Below, piece by piece: positions 31,224-40,401 of a stretch of 64,000 nt of DNA. The notes under the pieces are model-generated. The model ran no database searches, was not told the DNA's origin, and saw only the letters and a list, made by a program, of their open reading frames with translations. The stretch spans positions 124,001 through 188,000 of the forward strand of contig NZ_CP113066.1 of the NCBI RefSeq assembly GCF_026625845.1, written 5' to 3'. The DNA comes from Agrococcus sp. SL85. GTDB lineage: Bacteria; Actinomycetota; Actinomycetes; Actinomycetales; Microbacteriaceae. Each line of letters opens with the position of its first letter. Within the stretch, counting starts at the first letter, position 1. Made by a program: the position numbers and the translations under genes.

Positions 31224-32195
31224 CTAGGCCGCGGCCGAAGGGGAGACGGATTCCACTGTACCACCGCGGATGTCGACGGCCAGCAGGAGCGCGCGCCACG
31301 GCTCGTCGCGCGCCTCGACGATCGCGGCGGCCTCCAGGCGCGCCGCCGGGTCGTTCGCGAGCACGAGCACCGAGGGCCCCGCGCCCGAGACGACCGCCGC
31401 GTGGCCGGCGTCGCGGAGGGCGGCGACGAGGGCGCTCGTGCCGGGCATCGCGCTCGAGCGGTAGGCCTGGTGCAGGCGGTCCTCGGTGGCGTCGAGCAGC
31501 AGCTCCGGGCTCTGCGTGAGGGCGGCGACGAGCAGCGCCGAGCGCGAGAGGTTGAAGACGGCGTCGGCGTGGGGCACGGCCTCCGGCTGGAGGCTGCGCG
31601 CGAGCTTCGTCGACATCGTCGCCTCGGGCACGGCCACGAGGAGCGAGACGCCGCGGTGCACCGCGAGCTGCTTGTGGCGCGGGCCCGTGCCGTCGACCCA
31701 GGCGATCGTGAGGCCGCCGAAGATCGCGGGCGCGACGTTGTCCGGATGCCCCTCGAGCTCGGTGGCGAAGCGCAGCACGTCGGCGTCGTCGAGCTCGACG
31801 ATGCCCTCGAGCAGACCCTGCGCGGCCAGCACGCCCGAGACGATCGCGGCGCCCGAGGAGCCCATGCCGCGGCCGTGCGGGATCGCGTTGCGGGCGCGCA
31901 GCACGAGGCCGGGCGCCTCGACGCCCACGGCCTCGAGCACGTGCAGCAGCGAGCGGGCGACGAGGTTCTCGGCGTCGGTGGGCACCTCGCCGGCGCCCAC
32001 GCCCTCCACCTCGACGCGCACGGCCGAGCCCTCCACGGCCTCCACGACGAGCTCGTCGTGCACGTTGAGGGCGAGCCCCAGGGTGTCGAAGCCGGGCCCG
32101 AGGTTCGCGCTCGTGGCGGGCACCTGCACGCGCACGCGGCGGCCGACCGGGATCGCCCCCGCCGGCGTCGCGCCGCTCGGCATCGCGCCGCTCAC
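31224..32195 (-). CDS. thrB: Homoserine kinase
   Basis: 323 aa from GTG at 32195, overlapping the thrC stop. GHMP kinase: VQVPATSANLGPGFDTLGLAL (motif 1), ATP loop IPHGRGMGSSGAAIVSGVLAAQ (motif 2) and AAVVSGAGPSVLVLAND (motif 3). It phosphorylates homoserine for threonine synthesis. The first dozen residues are a small SGAxPxGA repeat that may not be part of the fold, so the real start could be slightly inside. Confidence 0.95.
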   Translation of the reverse strand: MSGAMPSGATPAGAIPVGRRVRVQVPATSANLGPGFDTLGLALNVHDELVVEAVEGSAVRVEVEGVGAGEVPTDAENLVARSLLHVLEAVGVEAPGLVLRARNAIPHGRGMGSSGAAIVSGVLAAQGLLEGIVELDDADVLRFATELEGHPDNVAPAIFGGLTIAWVDGTGPRHKQLAVHRGVSLLVAVPEATMSTKLARSLQPEAVPHADAVFNLSRSALLVAALTQSPELLLDATEDRLHQAYRSSAMPGTSALVAALRDAGHAAVVSGAGPSVLVLANDPAARLEAAAIVEARDEPWRALLLAVDIRGGTVESVSPSAAA

Positions 32196-33262
32196 GCGAG
32201 GCCCAGCATCTGCGCGACCTGCGTCGTGTCGGCGTCGGCCGCCTCGGGCGTCGCGTCGGAGCCGTCGTCGAGCCGCAGGCCGTACTGCGCGTCCTTCAGC
32301 CCGTGACCCGTGACCGTGAGCGCGATCGTCGAGCCCGCGGGGATCTCGCCCGCCGCGTGGCGCTCGAGCAGGCCCGCGACCGAGATCGCCGATGCCGGCT
32401 CCACGAACACGCCCGTCGAGGAGGCCAGCAGGCGCTGCGCGCGCAGGATCGCGGCGTCGTCGATCGCGCCGATCCAGCCGCCCGACTCGTCGCGCGCGTC
32501 GAGCGCGCCCTGCCACGAGGCCGGGTTGCCGATGCGGATCGCGGTCGCGATCGTGTCGGGCTCGCGCACGACCTCGCCGCGCACGATCGGGGCGGCGCCC
32601 GCGGCCTGGAAGCCGAGCATCCGGGGCCGCTTCGTGGCCATGCCGCTCGTCTCCGCCTGGGCGTAGCCGCGCCAGTAGGCGGTGATGTTGCCCGCGTTGC
32701 CCACGGGGATGCAGTGGATGTCGGGCGCGTCGCCCAGCACGTCGACGATCTCGAACGAGGCGGTCTTCTGCCCCTCGATGCGGTCGTCGTTCACCGAGTT
32801 CACGAGGTGCACGGGGTAGTGCTCCGCGAGCTCCTTGGAGATCTCGAGGCAGTCGTCGAAGTTGCCGCGGATCTGCACGATGCGCGCGCCGTGCACGACC
32901 GACTGCGCGAGCTTGCCCATCGAGATGCGGCCCTCCGGCACGAGCACGACCGCCGTGATGCCCGCGGCGGCCGCGTAGGCCGCGGCGGCCGCGGAGGTGT
33001 TGCCGGTGGAGGCGCAGGCGATCGCCTTCGCGCCCGCCTCGACGGCCCGCGAGACCGCGACCGTCATGCCGCGGTCCTTGAACGAGCCCGTGGGGTTCAG
33101 GCCCTCGAACTTCACGAGCACGCGCCCGTCGACCATCGCCGAGAGCGCCCGCGACTCGATGAGCGGCGTGCCGCCCTCGCCGAGCGTGACCACGGTCGAC
33201 GCATCCGTCACGCCCAGCTGCTGCGCGTACTCGCGCAGCACGCCCTGCCACTGCTTCGCCAT
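32192..33262 (-). CDS. thrC: Threonine synthase
   Basis: 356 aa. PLP enzyme converting O-phosphohomoserine to threonine. The PLP lysine is in LNPTGSFKDRGMTVAVS; other family regions are CASTGNTSAAAAAYAAAAG, HCIPVGNAGNITAYW and IALTVTGHGLKD. Short class of bacterial threonine synthase. It overlaps thrB by four bases and lies 10 nt after hom. Confidence 0.96.
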   Translation of the reverse strand: MAKQWQGVLREYAQQLGVTDASTVVTLGEGGTPLIESRALSAMVDGRVLVKFEGLNPTGSFKDRGMTVAVSRAVEAGAKAIACASTGNTSAAAAAYAAAAGITAVVLVPEGRISMGKLAQSVVHGARIVQIRGNFDDCLEISKELAEHYPVHLVNSVNDDRIEGQKTASFEIVDVLGDAPDIHCIPVGNAGNITAYWRGYAQAETSGMATKRPRMLGFQAAGAAPIVRGEVVREPDTIATAIRIGNPASWQGALDARDESGGWIGAIDDAAILRAQRLLASSTGVFVEPASAISVAGLLERHAAGEIPAGSTIALTVTGHGLKDAQYGLRLDDGSDATPEAADADTTQVAQMLGLA

Positions 33263-33272
33263 CGTCTGCCTC

Positions 33273-34562
33273 CTAGTCGATGAGCCGGATCACGCTGTCG
33301 ATCCGCTCCACGTCGTCGTGCCGCTCGAGCGCGTCGAGCACCGAGGCGATGCGCGCCTCGCTGGCCGTGTGGGTGCCGAGCACGAGCGCGGCCTCGTCGC
33401 CGCGCGCGTCCTGCCGGACCGACTCCACCGAGACGCCGTGCTCGGCGAAGAGCCCCGCGACCGCCGCGAGCACGCCCGGCCGGTCGGCGACCGTGAGCGC
33501 GAGCTCGTGGCGCGCGAGCACGTCGCCGAACTCGGCGACCGCGAGGTTCGCGTGCGAGGAGGGCGGCGAGCCCGGGCCGCCGAGCACGTGGCGGCGCGCG
33601 ATCGAGACGAGGTCGCCGAGCACGGCGGAGGCCGTCTCGGGTCCGCCCGCGCCCGCGCCGTAGAACATGAGGTCGCCCGCGGCCTCCGCCGTGACGAAGA
33701 TCGCGTTCTTCGCCTCGTGCACGGCGGCCAGCGGGTGCGACGCGGGCAGCGAGACGGGGTGCACGCGCGCGCTCACGCGGTCGCCGTCGGGGCCCGCGAG
33801 GCGCTCGCAGATCGCCACGAGCTTCAGCACGCGTCCCGTGCGCTCCGCCTGCGCGACCATGTCGGCGCTCACGCCCGTGATGCCCTCGCGGTGCACGCGC
33901 TCGGCCGACACGACGGTGTGGAACGCGAGCGAGGCGAGGATCGTGGCCTTCGAGGCCGCGTCGAAGCCCTCGATGTCGGCCGTCGGGTCCGCCTCGGCGT
34001 AGCCGAGGTCGGTCGCGATGCGCAGGGCGTCCTCGAGGCTCGCGCCCTGCGTGTGCATGCGGTCGAGGATGAAGTTGGTCGTGCCGTTCACGATGCCCAT
34101 GACGCGCGTGACGCGATCCCCCGCGAGCGACTGCTCGAGGGGGCGGATGATGGGGATCGCGCCGCCGACCGCGGCCTCGTAGGCCACCTGGGCGCCCACG
34201 GCCTCCGCCGCCTCGAACAGCTCCGGGCCGTGCGCGGCGACGAGCGCCTTGTTGGCCGTGACGACGTCGGCGCCCGCGGCGATCGCGCCGAGCAGCAGCG
34301 AGCGGGCCGGCTCGATGCCGCCCAGCAGCTCGACGACGACGTCGGCGCTCGCGACGAGCGTCTCGAGGTCGGTCGTCAGGAGCTCGCGCGGCAGGTCGAC
34401 GTCGCGCTTCGCGTCGACGTCGCGCACGCCGATGCCGACGAGCTCGAGCCGCGCGCCGGAGCGAGCGGCGAGCTCGTCGCCCTGCTCGAGCAGCAGGCGC
34501 GCCACCTGGGCGCCCACGCTGCCCGCGCCGAGCAGCGCGATCCGGAGGCTTCGGTAGTTCAT
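33273..34562 (-). CDS. hom: Homoserine dehydrogenase
   Basis: 429 aa. N-terminal NAD(P)-binding domain (RIALLGAGSVGAQVARLL), catalytic domain with VTANKALVAAHG, GIVNGTTNFILDRM, GYAEADPTADIEGFDAASK, and a C-terminal ACT domain (LTVADRPGVLAAVAGLFAEHGVSVESVRQ) for threonine feedback. The ATG overlaps the lysA stop (ATGA). Full length for the actinobacterial enzyme. Confidence 0.97.
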   Translation of the reverse strand: MNYRSLRIALLGAGSVGAQVARLLLEQGDELAARSGARLELVGIGVRDVDAKRDVDLPRELLTTDLETLVASADVVVELLGGIEPARSLLLGAIAAGADVVTANKALVAAHGPELFEAAEAVGAQVAYEAAVGGAIPIIRPLEQSLAGDRVTRVMGIVNGTTNFILDRMHTQGASLEDALRIATDLGYAEADPTADIEGFDAASKATILASLAFHTVVSAERVHREGITGVSADMVAQAERTGRVLKLVAICERLAGPDGDRVSARVHPVSLPASHPLAAVHEAKNAIFVTAEAAGDLMFYGAGAGGPETASAVLGDLVSIARRHVLGGPGSPPSSHANLAVAEFGDVLARHELALTVADRPGVLAAVAGLFAEHGVSVESVRQDARGDEAALVLGTHTASEARIASVLDALERHDDVERIDSVIRLID

Positions 34563-35965
34563 TCGTGGTCCTCCCCCGCCGTCGGCGCGACGCGACCGAG
34601 GCCCGTGTCGCGCGCCAGCAGGTCGTCGATGGTCTCGCGCCGCACGAGGGTGCGCACGACGCCGTCGCGCACCGCGAGCACCGGCGGCCGGGGCGCGAGG
34701 TTGTAGTTCGAGGCGAGCGAGTGGCAGTAGGCGCCGGTCGCGGCGACCGCGAGCAGGTCGCCGGGGGCGACGTCCGCGGGCAGCCACTCGGCGTCGACGA
34801 CGATGTCGCCCGACTCGCAGTGTCGGCCGGCGACGCGCACGAGCGCGGCCTCGGCCTCCGAGACCCGGCTCGCGATGCGCGCGCTGTACTGCGCGCCGTA
34901 GAGCGCCGGCCGGGCGTTGTCGCCCATCCCGCCATCGACCGAGACGTACGTGCGCACGCCCTCGTCGAGCTGCACGGGCTTGATCGTGCCGACCGTGTAG
35001 GCCGTGACGCCGGCGGGACCGACGATCCAGCGGCCCGGCTCGATCGCGATGCGGGGCACGGGGATGCCGAGCTCGGCGCAGCGCTCGTGCACGCTCGCCG
35101 CGAGGCGGTCGGCGATCGCCTCGATGGGCTCGGGGCTGTCGGCCGCCGTGTAGGCGATGCCGAAGCCGCCGCCGAGGTTGAGCTCGGGCAGCGGCGCGCC
35201 CGCCGCCTCGCCGAGCTCGGCGTGCAGCGCGAGCAGGCGGCGCGCCGACTCGGCGAAGCCCTCGTGGTCGAAGATCTGCGAGCCGATGTGCGTGTGGAGG
35301 CCCACGAGCTCGAGGCTCGGGAGCTCGCGGATGCGGGCTGCGAGCGCGGGCGCCTCGGCGATGGGCACACCGAACTTCTGGTCCTCGTGGCTCGTCGCGA
35401 GGAACTCGTGGGTCGATGCGTGCACGCCCACCGAGATGCGCAGGCGCACGCGCTGCACGCGCCCGGCGCGGGCGGCGGCCTCGGCGACGCGCTCGACCTC
35501 GACCTCGGAGTCGAGCACGAAGGTGCCGACGCCCGCGGCGACGCCCTGCTCGATCTCGAGCAGGCCCTTGTTGTTCCCGTGGAAGCCGAGGCGCGCGGGC
35601 TCGAGGCCCGCGGCGAGCGCGAGCGCGAGCTCGCCGCCCGTGCAGACGTCGAGGCGCAGGCCCTCCTCGCGCATCCAGCGCGCGACGTCGGCGGTGAGGA
35701 GCGCCTTGCCCGCGTAGTAGACGTCGGCACCGGAGACCGCGAAGGCGGCCTCGAAGGCGGCGCGGATGCGGCGGGCGCGGGCGCGCACGAGGCCCTCGTC
35801 GACGAGCAGGAACGGCGTGCCGTGCTCGGCGGCGACCGCGGGCAGGATCGCGCCGCCGACGACGAGCGCGCCGTCGCGGCGCTCGGCTCCCTCGGGCCAG
35901 ACGCCCGCGGCGAGCGCGTTGGCGTCGTCGGTGGCCGGCAGCTGCGGGGCGAGCGGATGGGGCAC
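34559..35965 (-). CDS. lysA: Diaminopimelate decarboxylase
   Basis: 468 aa from GTG at 35965. Fold-III PLP decarboxylase making lysine from meso-DAP. The PLP lysine is in VYYAGKALLTADVARW, with LNLGGGFGIAYTAAD, EPGRWIVGPAGVTAYTVG, CESGDIVVDAEWLPADVAPGDLL (active-site Cys) and GAYCHSLASNYN. It heads the lysA-hom-thrC-thrB run. In many actinobacteria argS lies directly upstream; here argS is 1.2 kb away behind an inserted glycosylase gene and repeat element. Confidence 0.96.
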   Translation of the reverse strand: MPHPLAPQLPATDDANALAAGVWPEGAERRDGALVVGGAILPAVAAEHGTPFLLVDEGLVRARARRIRAAFEAAFAVSGADVYYAGKALLTADVARWMREEGLRLDVCTGGELALALAAGLEPARLGFHGNNKGLLEIEQGVAAGVGTFVLDSEVEVERVAEAAARAGRVQRVRLRISVGVHASTHEFLATSHEDQKFGVPIAEAPALAARIRELPSLELVGLHTHIGSQIFDHEGFAESARRLLALHAELGEAAGAPLPELNLGGGFGIAYTAADSPEPIEAIADRLAASVHERCAELGIPVPRIAIEPGRWIVGPAGVTAYTVGTIKPVQLDEGVRTYVSVDGGMGDNARPALYGAQYSARIASRVSEAEAALVRVAGRHCESGDIVVDAEWLPADVAPGDLLAVAATGAYCHSLASNYNLAPRPPVLAVRDGVVRTLVRRETIDDLLARDTGLGRVAPTAGEDHE

Positions 35966-36236
35966 GGGACTCCGTCCGAGGTGGGCGGTGGGCCTGGCGG
36001 GCGGACCGGCGGCAGGCGTCGAGCGGCGCTTGTGGCGCTGCCGACCATCCTACGAGGCCGTGCGTGCCGCGCCGACCGGGGGCGACGCGCGGCGTCGCGC
36101 GGGCGCCGGCGGGTGCAGGCTCGGCCTCGCGGGTCGGCGCGTGCCGGCCGCCGCGTGCCGCGCGGCGCCGCGGGCCGGCCTCCGGCGGTCGCCGCGTGCC
36201 GGCCCGCGGCACGCCACCCGCCGATAGCGTGCGGGC
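35966..36236. promoter_or_regulatory. lysA/mpg divergent promoter region
   Basis: A -10 for lysA (TAGGAT, minus strand 36052-36047) gives a leader of about 75 nt. Toward mpg, TAGCGT at 36225-36230 followed by six bases and ATG makes a leaderless promoter. Between them is very GC-rich sequence with three copies of GCGTGCCG and a small palindrome (GCGTGCC...GGCACGC near 36194-36214). No riboswitch was recognised. Confidence 0.5.
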
Positions 36237-36894
36237 ATGCCCACGCCGCCGCCCGACTGGTTCGAGCGCGACCCGCTCGAGCTCGCGCCCCTGCTGCTGG
36301 GCGGCGTGCTGCGGCGCGTCGACGCCGAGGGCGCCGTGGCGCTGCGGCTGACGGAGGTCGAGGCCTACCGGGGCGCCGACGACCCGGGCGCGCACTCCTT
36401 CCGCGGCCGCACCCCTCGGAACGCGACGATGTTCGGGCCCGGCGGGCGCGTGTACGTGTACTTCACCTACGGGATGCACCACGCGGTGAACCTCGTGGCG
36501 GGGTCCGCGGGCTCCGGCTGGGGCGTGCTCGTGCGGGCCGGCGAGGTGGTGGAGGGTCGTGCGCTGGCGCTCGCGCGGCGCTCGGCGCGGCGGGCGTCCG
36601 CGCCGGCGGGCGAGGCTCGCGCGCGGGCCGGGCAACGCGGCGCAGGCGCTCGGTGCGACGCTCGCCGACGACGGCGCGGCGCTCGGGGCCCCTGCGGCCG
36701 CGGCCACGTCGACCGGACGGGCGGGCTGGTCCTTCTCCCCCGCCGCCGAGCCTCCGACCTCCCGCACCGGCCCGCGCGTCGGCGTCTCCGGCCCGGGCGG
36801 CGATGCCGCGGCCTTCCCGTGGCGCTTCTGGCTGCCCGGCGAGCCGAGCGTGAGCGCCTACCGCGCGGCGACCCCGCGCCGCCGACGTCCCTGA
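36237..36894 (+). CDS. 3-methyladenine DNA glycosylase (MPG/AAG family), reading frame broken by one extra base
   Basis: The N-terminal half reads as an AAG-type glycosylase: [43 protein letters not shown] (catalytic Glu region), [19 protein letters not shown] and [14 protein letters not shown]. At 36614-36615 an extra G (GAGGCTCG for GAGCTCG) shifts the frame. The next frame supplies [46 protein letters not shown] and the stop at 36894. Total 658 bp, one over 219 codons; restored length 218 aa. It excises alkylated purines. Plus strand, leaderless, inserted between lysA and argS. Confidence 0.88.
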
Positions 36895-36928
36895 CCCGCC
36901 GTGCCCAGGCCCCGCGGCCGGCATCCGT

Positions 36929-37104
36929 GAGTGGCGCCATCCTGCACCGAGTGGCGCCATCCGGCATCGAGTGGCGCCGTTCGGCGCCGAGTGGCGCCAT
37001 CCTGCACTGAGTGGCGCCGTTCGGCTTCGAGTGGCGGCGAATGGCTGGTTTCCGGCGCCACAGTCGACGCAACGGCGCCACTCGTCGCCCTATGCCGCCA
37101 CTGG
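36929..37104 (+). repeat. GAGTGGCG-repeat element, copy B (20-bp array plus 75-nt core)
   Basis: Five exact-period 20-bp repeats start GAGTGGCGCC at 36929, 36949, 36969, 36989 and 37009, variants ending ATCCTGCACY or GTTCGGCNYC. They run into a core at 37029-37104 that aligns without gaps to the core of copy A (19873-19947), including GGCGCCAC, GTCGACG and CGGCGCC. It starts 34 nt after the mpg stop and lies between convergent mpg and argS, as copy A lies between convergent cysE and the SMR operon. No coding function recognised. Confidence 0.82.
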
Positions 37105-37210
37105 AGGACGGGGAAACGGTGCCCGTGCGGGTGCGGGTGGCCGTGCCGCCGCGGGTGGCCGTAGGGGTGCGGGTGCCCGTGCGGGCGCAGGTGCGAGCGG
37201 GCGGGAACCG
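37105..37210. repeat. GGGTGC/GTGCGG low-complexity tract downstream of argS
   Basis: About 100 bp of GGGTGC, GGGTGG and GTGCGG repeats on the plus strand. On the argS-coding (minus) strand it is a C-rich, A/T-poor run beginning directly after the argS stop. It could act as a Rho-loading region for argS termination, or form a G-quadruplex on the plus strand. Both readings are inference. Confidence 0.6.
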
Positions 37211-38869
37211 CTACATGCGCTCCGGCGCGGAGACGCCGACGGTCGTGAGCGCCGTGCGCAGCACCTGGCCCGTCGCGTCGTTCAGCCACAGGCGCGTGCG
37301 GTTCACGGCCTCCACGGGCTCCTCGCCCTGCGGCACGACGCGGCATGCGTCGTACCAGCGGTGGTAGAGGCCCGCGAGCTCCTCGGCGAACCGCGCGACG
37401 CGGTGGGGCTCGCGCAGCTCGGCCGCCTGCGCGAGCACGCGCGGGAAGTCGGCGAGCGCACCGAGCAGCGCGGCCTCCGACGGGTGCGAGAGCAGCGAGG
37501 GGTCGAACTCGGAGCGGTCGACGCCCGCCGATGCGGCGTTCCGCGCGACGGCCGACATCCGGGCGTGCGCGTACTGCACGTAGTAGACGGGGTTGTCGTT
37601 CGTGCGCTGCGTGAGCAGCTCGAGGTCGATGTCGAGGGGCGTGTCGGCGCTCGAGCGCACGAGCGCGTAGCGGGCCGCGTCGACGCCCACCGCGTCGACG
37701 AGGTCCTCCATCGTGACGATCGTGCCCGCGCGCTTCGACATGCGCATCGGCTGCCCGTCGCGGATGAGGTTGACCATCTGGCCGATCATGATCTCGAGGT
37801 GCTGGTGCGGGGTGTCGCCGAAGGCCGCGCACATCGCCATCATGCGGCCGACGTAGCCGTGGTGGTCGGCGCCGAGCATGATGATGCACTCGTCGAAGCC
37901 GCGCTCGCGCTTGTTGCGGTAGTAGCCGATGTCGCCCGAGAGGTACGCCGGCATGCCGTTGGAGCGGATGACGACGCGGTCCTTGTCGTCGCCGAAGGCC
38001 GTCGTGCGCAGCCAGAGCGCGCCGTCCTCCTCGAAGACGTGGCCGCGCTCGCGCAGCTCGTCGATCGCGCGCTCGACCGAGCCGTCCGACTGCACCTGGT
38101 GCTCGTGGAAGAAGACGTCGAAGTCGACGCCGAACTCGTGGAGGTCCTGCTTGATCTCGTCGAACATCATCGCGACGCCGCGCTCGCGGAACGTCTCCTG
38201 CAGCGCCTCGTCGTCGAGGTCGAGGAGGTCGCCGTCGTAGGCGTCGTCGACGCGCCGCGCGATCTCGGCGATGTAGGCGCCGCCGTAGCCGTCCTCCGGC
38301 GTCGCCTCGCCGCGGAACGCCGCGACGAGCGAGCGCGCGAAGCGGTCGATCTGCGCGCCGTGGTCGTTGAAGTAGTACTCGCGGGTCACGAGCGCGCCCT
38401 GGCGCTCGAGCACGCGCCCGAGGCTGTCGCCCACCGCGGCCCAGCGGGTGCCGCCCATGTGGATGGGCCCCGTGGGGTTCGCGGAGACGAACTCGAGGTT
38501 GATGCGGCGGCCCGTGAGCGCGTCGCCCGAGCCGTACGACTCGCCCGCCTCGAGGATCGTGCGCGCGAGCTCGCCCGCGGCGCCCGCGGCGAGCGTGAGG
38601 TTGATGAAGCCGGGACCGGCGACCTCGGCGCGCTCGATGCCGTCGATCGCCGCGAGCGCCGCGGCCACCTCGTCGGCGAGCTCGCGCGGCGCGACGCCTG
38701 CGCGCTTCGCGAAGCGCATCGCGGCGTTCGTCGCCCAGTCGCCGTGCTCGCGCTGGCGGGGCCGCTCGAGCACGATGTCTGCCTCCGACACCTCGACGTC
38801 GGCCGCGCGTCGCCCGACCGCGTCGCGGACGGCGGCGAGCACGGCGGACGAGAGCGAGGAAGGCTGCAT
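37211..38869 (-). CDS. argS: Arginyl-tRNA synthetase
   Basis: 552 aa, full length class I enzyme. Conserved features: the N-terminal Add1 domain, [25 protein letters not shown] (HIGH motif as HMGG), [43 protein letters not shown] (KMSKR-like loop) and the C-terminal DALR domain ([14 protein letters not shown] onward). Promoter: TACGAT at 38882-38877, seven bases before the ATG, so leaderless. Divergent from a lipoprotein gene. Confidence 0.97.
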   Translation of the reverse strand: MQPSSLSSAVLAAVRDAVGRRAADVEVSEADIVLERPRQREHGDWATNAAMRFAKRAGVAPRELADEVAAALAAIDGIERAEVAGPGFINLTLAAGAAGELARTILEAGESYGSGDALTGRRINLEFVSANPTGPIHMGGTRWAAVGDSLGRVLERQGALVTREYYFNDHGAQIDRFARSLVAAFRGEATPEDGYGGAYIAEIARRVDDAYDGDLLDLDDEALQETFRERGVAMMFDEIKQDLHEFGVDFDVFFHEHQVQSDGSVERAIDELRERGHVFEEDGALWLRTTAFGDDKDRVVIRSNGMPAYLSGDIGYYRNKRERGFDECIIMLGADHHGYVGRMMAMCAAFGDTPHQHLEIMIGQMVNLIRDGQPMRMSKRAGTIVTMEDLVDAVGVDAARYALVRSSADTPLDIDLELLTQRTNDNPVYYVQYAHARMSAVARNAASAGVDRSEFDPSLLSHPSEAALLGALADFPRVLAQAAELREPHRVARFAEELAGLYHRWYDACRVVPQGEEPVEAVNRTRLWLNDATGQVLRTALTTVGVSAPERM

Positions 38870-38876
38870 GGCCTCG

Positions 38877-38931
38877 ATCGTAGTCCGCGCGGCGGGCCGG
38901 GGAGCGCGCTCGCCCGCCGTAGCCTGGCCGC
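38877..38931. promoter_or_regulatory. Divergent leaderless promoters of argS and the lipoprotein gene
   Basis: TACGAT (minus strand 38882-38877) lies seven bases from the argS ATG. TAGCCT (plus strand 38920-38925) lies six bases from the lipoprotein ATG at 38932. Only 62 bp separate the two start codons. Confidence 0.5.
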
Positions 38932-39516
38932 ATGCGGACGCCCCTGATGCCCCTGACGCCCCGCCGGATCCTGCCCGTCGCCGTCGTCGCGGCCGCGACG
39001 GCGCTCCTCCTGACCGGCTGCGAGCCCGGCGCGCTCGCGCCCTCCGCCTCGCCCACGTACTCGGAGCCGGGTGCGCTCCCCTCGGGCTCCCCCACCGCGG
39101 CACCCACGAGCGAGCCGCCGACGGCCGCACCCACCGGCACGGCGCTGCCGACGACGCCGCCCGTCGCGGGCGAGATCGCCTGCGCCGACCTGCTCACCGC
39201 CGACCAGCTCTACGAGTTCAGCCCCAACTTCGCGCCCGCCGCCGATGCGGGCGCGCTGCCCGGCGCGGTCGCGAGCATCGCGCAGGCCGGCGGCACCGTG
39301 TGCGCCTACCAGCACGTGACGGCCGGCGACCGCCTGCTCGTCGCCGCGCTGCAGTCGGGCGGAGGCTTCTCGGCCCCGGCGTTCGAGACGAGCGGCGACC
39401 TCGGCATCGCCGCGGCGACCGACGGCGAGACGGCCGTCGCGGTGGCCTCGGAGTACTTCGGCGTCGCGGCCGACGCCCAGCCGGTGCTCGACCAGGTGCT
39501 CGGCAACCTCGGCTGA
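38932..39516 (+). CDS. Secreted lipoprotein of unknown function
   Basis: 194 aa. A signal region [20 protein letters not shown] ends in a lipobox (LLTGC, Cys about residue 30), so the protein is lipid-anchored outside the cell. A Pro/Ser/Thr-rich linker of about 50 residues leads to a small domain with two cysteines ([16 protein letters not shown] and GTVCAYQHV) that may form a disulfide. This resembles the DUF3558-like lipoproteins of actinobacteria in layout, but I cannot confirm a family. Convergent with the transglutaminase gene, 57 bp away. Confidence 0.8.
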   Translation: MRTPLMPLTPRRILPVAVVAAATALLLTGCEPGALAPSASPTYSEPGALPSGSPTAAPTSEPPTAAPTGTALPTTPPVAGEIACADLLTADQLYEFSPNFAPAADAGALPGAVASIAQAGGTVCAYQHVTAGDRLLVAALQSGGGFSAPAFETSGDLGIAAATDGETAVAVASEYFGVAADAQPVLDQVLGNLG

Positions 39517-39573
39517 GCACTGCGGCCAAGCCCGGCGGCAGCGCCGCGCGAGCGACGGCCGCATGCGCGCGCC

Positions 39574-40365
39574 TCAGCCGATGCGGATGCGCGCCGCGGG
39601 CTCGTCGACCGCGCCGTCGGGCAGCGCGTCGTCGTGCGCCTCGACCGAGAGCTCGAGCAGCGTCACGGGATGCCGGGACGTCGTCGCCCACGCCGTCTCG
39701 AGCGCGTCGGCGCCCGTGGCGATGCGGATGAGGCTGCCGCGGGGCGCGAGGCCCGTCGCATCGACGACCCACCACGCGCCGTCGAGGTGCACCTCGGCGA
39801 CCGCGTGGAAGTCGGGCGGCACGAGCGCGGGCGCGTAGACGCCGACGTAGCGGGCGGGGATCCCCGCCGCGCGGGCGAGCGCGATCATGACGTGGGCGTA
39901 GTCGCGGCACATGCCGCCGCCCTTCTCGAGCGTCTGCACCGCGGTGTCGTCAGGGCCCGAGAGCGCCGGCGAGTAGGCGAAGCCGCGCTGGATCCAGCGG
40001 CGCATCGCGTCGACCTGCTCGAAGCCCGTCGCCCTCCCGAAGCGCTCGGAGACGAAGCCGCGGAGCGCGCTCGCCTCCACGTAGCGGGAGTCGTCGAGGT
40101 AGCGGGCGGGATCGCCGTCGTCGGCCCCCATGTGCCTGCCCTCGATCCGCGTGCGCACGTCGACGTCGAGGCGGCCCTCCCCCGCCGTGAGCACGAGCTG
40201 CCGCGCGCCGTGCGCGGCGGGCACGATGCGATGCGGCACGGGCTCGCCGTCGAGGCGCACGTCCACCGCGTCGTCGGAGCCGTAGCCCTCGGCGGGGAGC
40301 ACGAGGAGCACGACGTCGGTCGCGCCGGAGAGCGACATCGAGAAGGCGGCGTGGGCGGTGCGCAT
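39574..40365 (-). CDS. Transglutaminase-like family protein
   Basis: 263 aa. The catalytic triad is visible: Cys in GGGMCRDYAHVMIALARAAGIPARYV, His in DFHAVAEVHLDGAWWVVDATG and the following Asp. An N-terminal beta-rich domain of about 110 residues precedes it, as in bacterial transglutaminase-like proteases of the DUF/Bact_transglu_N group. No signal peptide is seen. It follows the pil operon by 36 nt but has no clear link to pili; the substrate is unknown. Confidence 0.88.
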   Translation of the reverse strand: MRTAHAAFSMSLSGATDVVLLVLPAEGYGSDDAVDVRLDGEPVPHRIVPAAHGARQLVLTAGEGRLDVDVRTRIEGRHMGADDGDPARYLDDSRYVEASALRGFVSERFGRATGFEQVDAMRRWIQRGFAYSPALSGPDDTAVQTLEKGGGMCRDYAHVMIALARAAGIPARYVGVYAPALVPPDFHAVAEVHLDGAWWVVDATGLAPRGSLIRIATGADALETAWATTSRHPVTLLELSVEAHDDALPDGAVDEPAARIRIG

Positions 40366-40401
40366 CAGGGCACGATCCTCCCACGCCGCGGCGGCGCTCC
40401 C

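Noticed and set aside
35966..36236. Lysine riboswitch upstream of lysA
   Set aside because: The leader is short (about 75 nt) and lacks the conserved purine-rich junction of the lysine class.
36929..37028. The 20-bp repeats as a CRISPR array
   Set aside because: There are no unique spacers: the units are contiguous with 20-bp period, and no cas gene is near.
36900..37210. His/Pro-rich reading frame (HPHGHPH-type) on the minus strand after argS
   Set aside because: It comes from the GGGTGC tract in a frame other than argS, has no start signal, and fits simple-sequence DNA.
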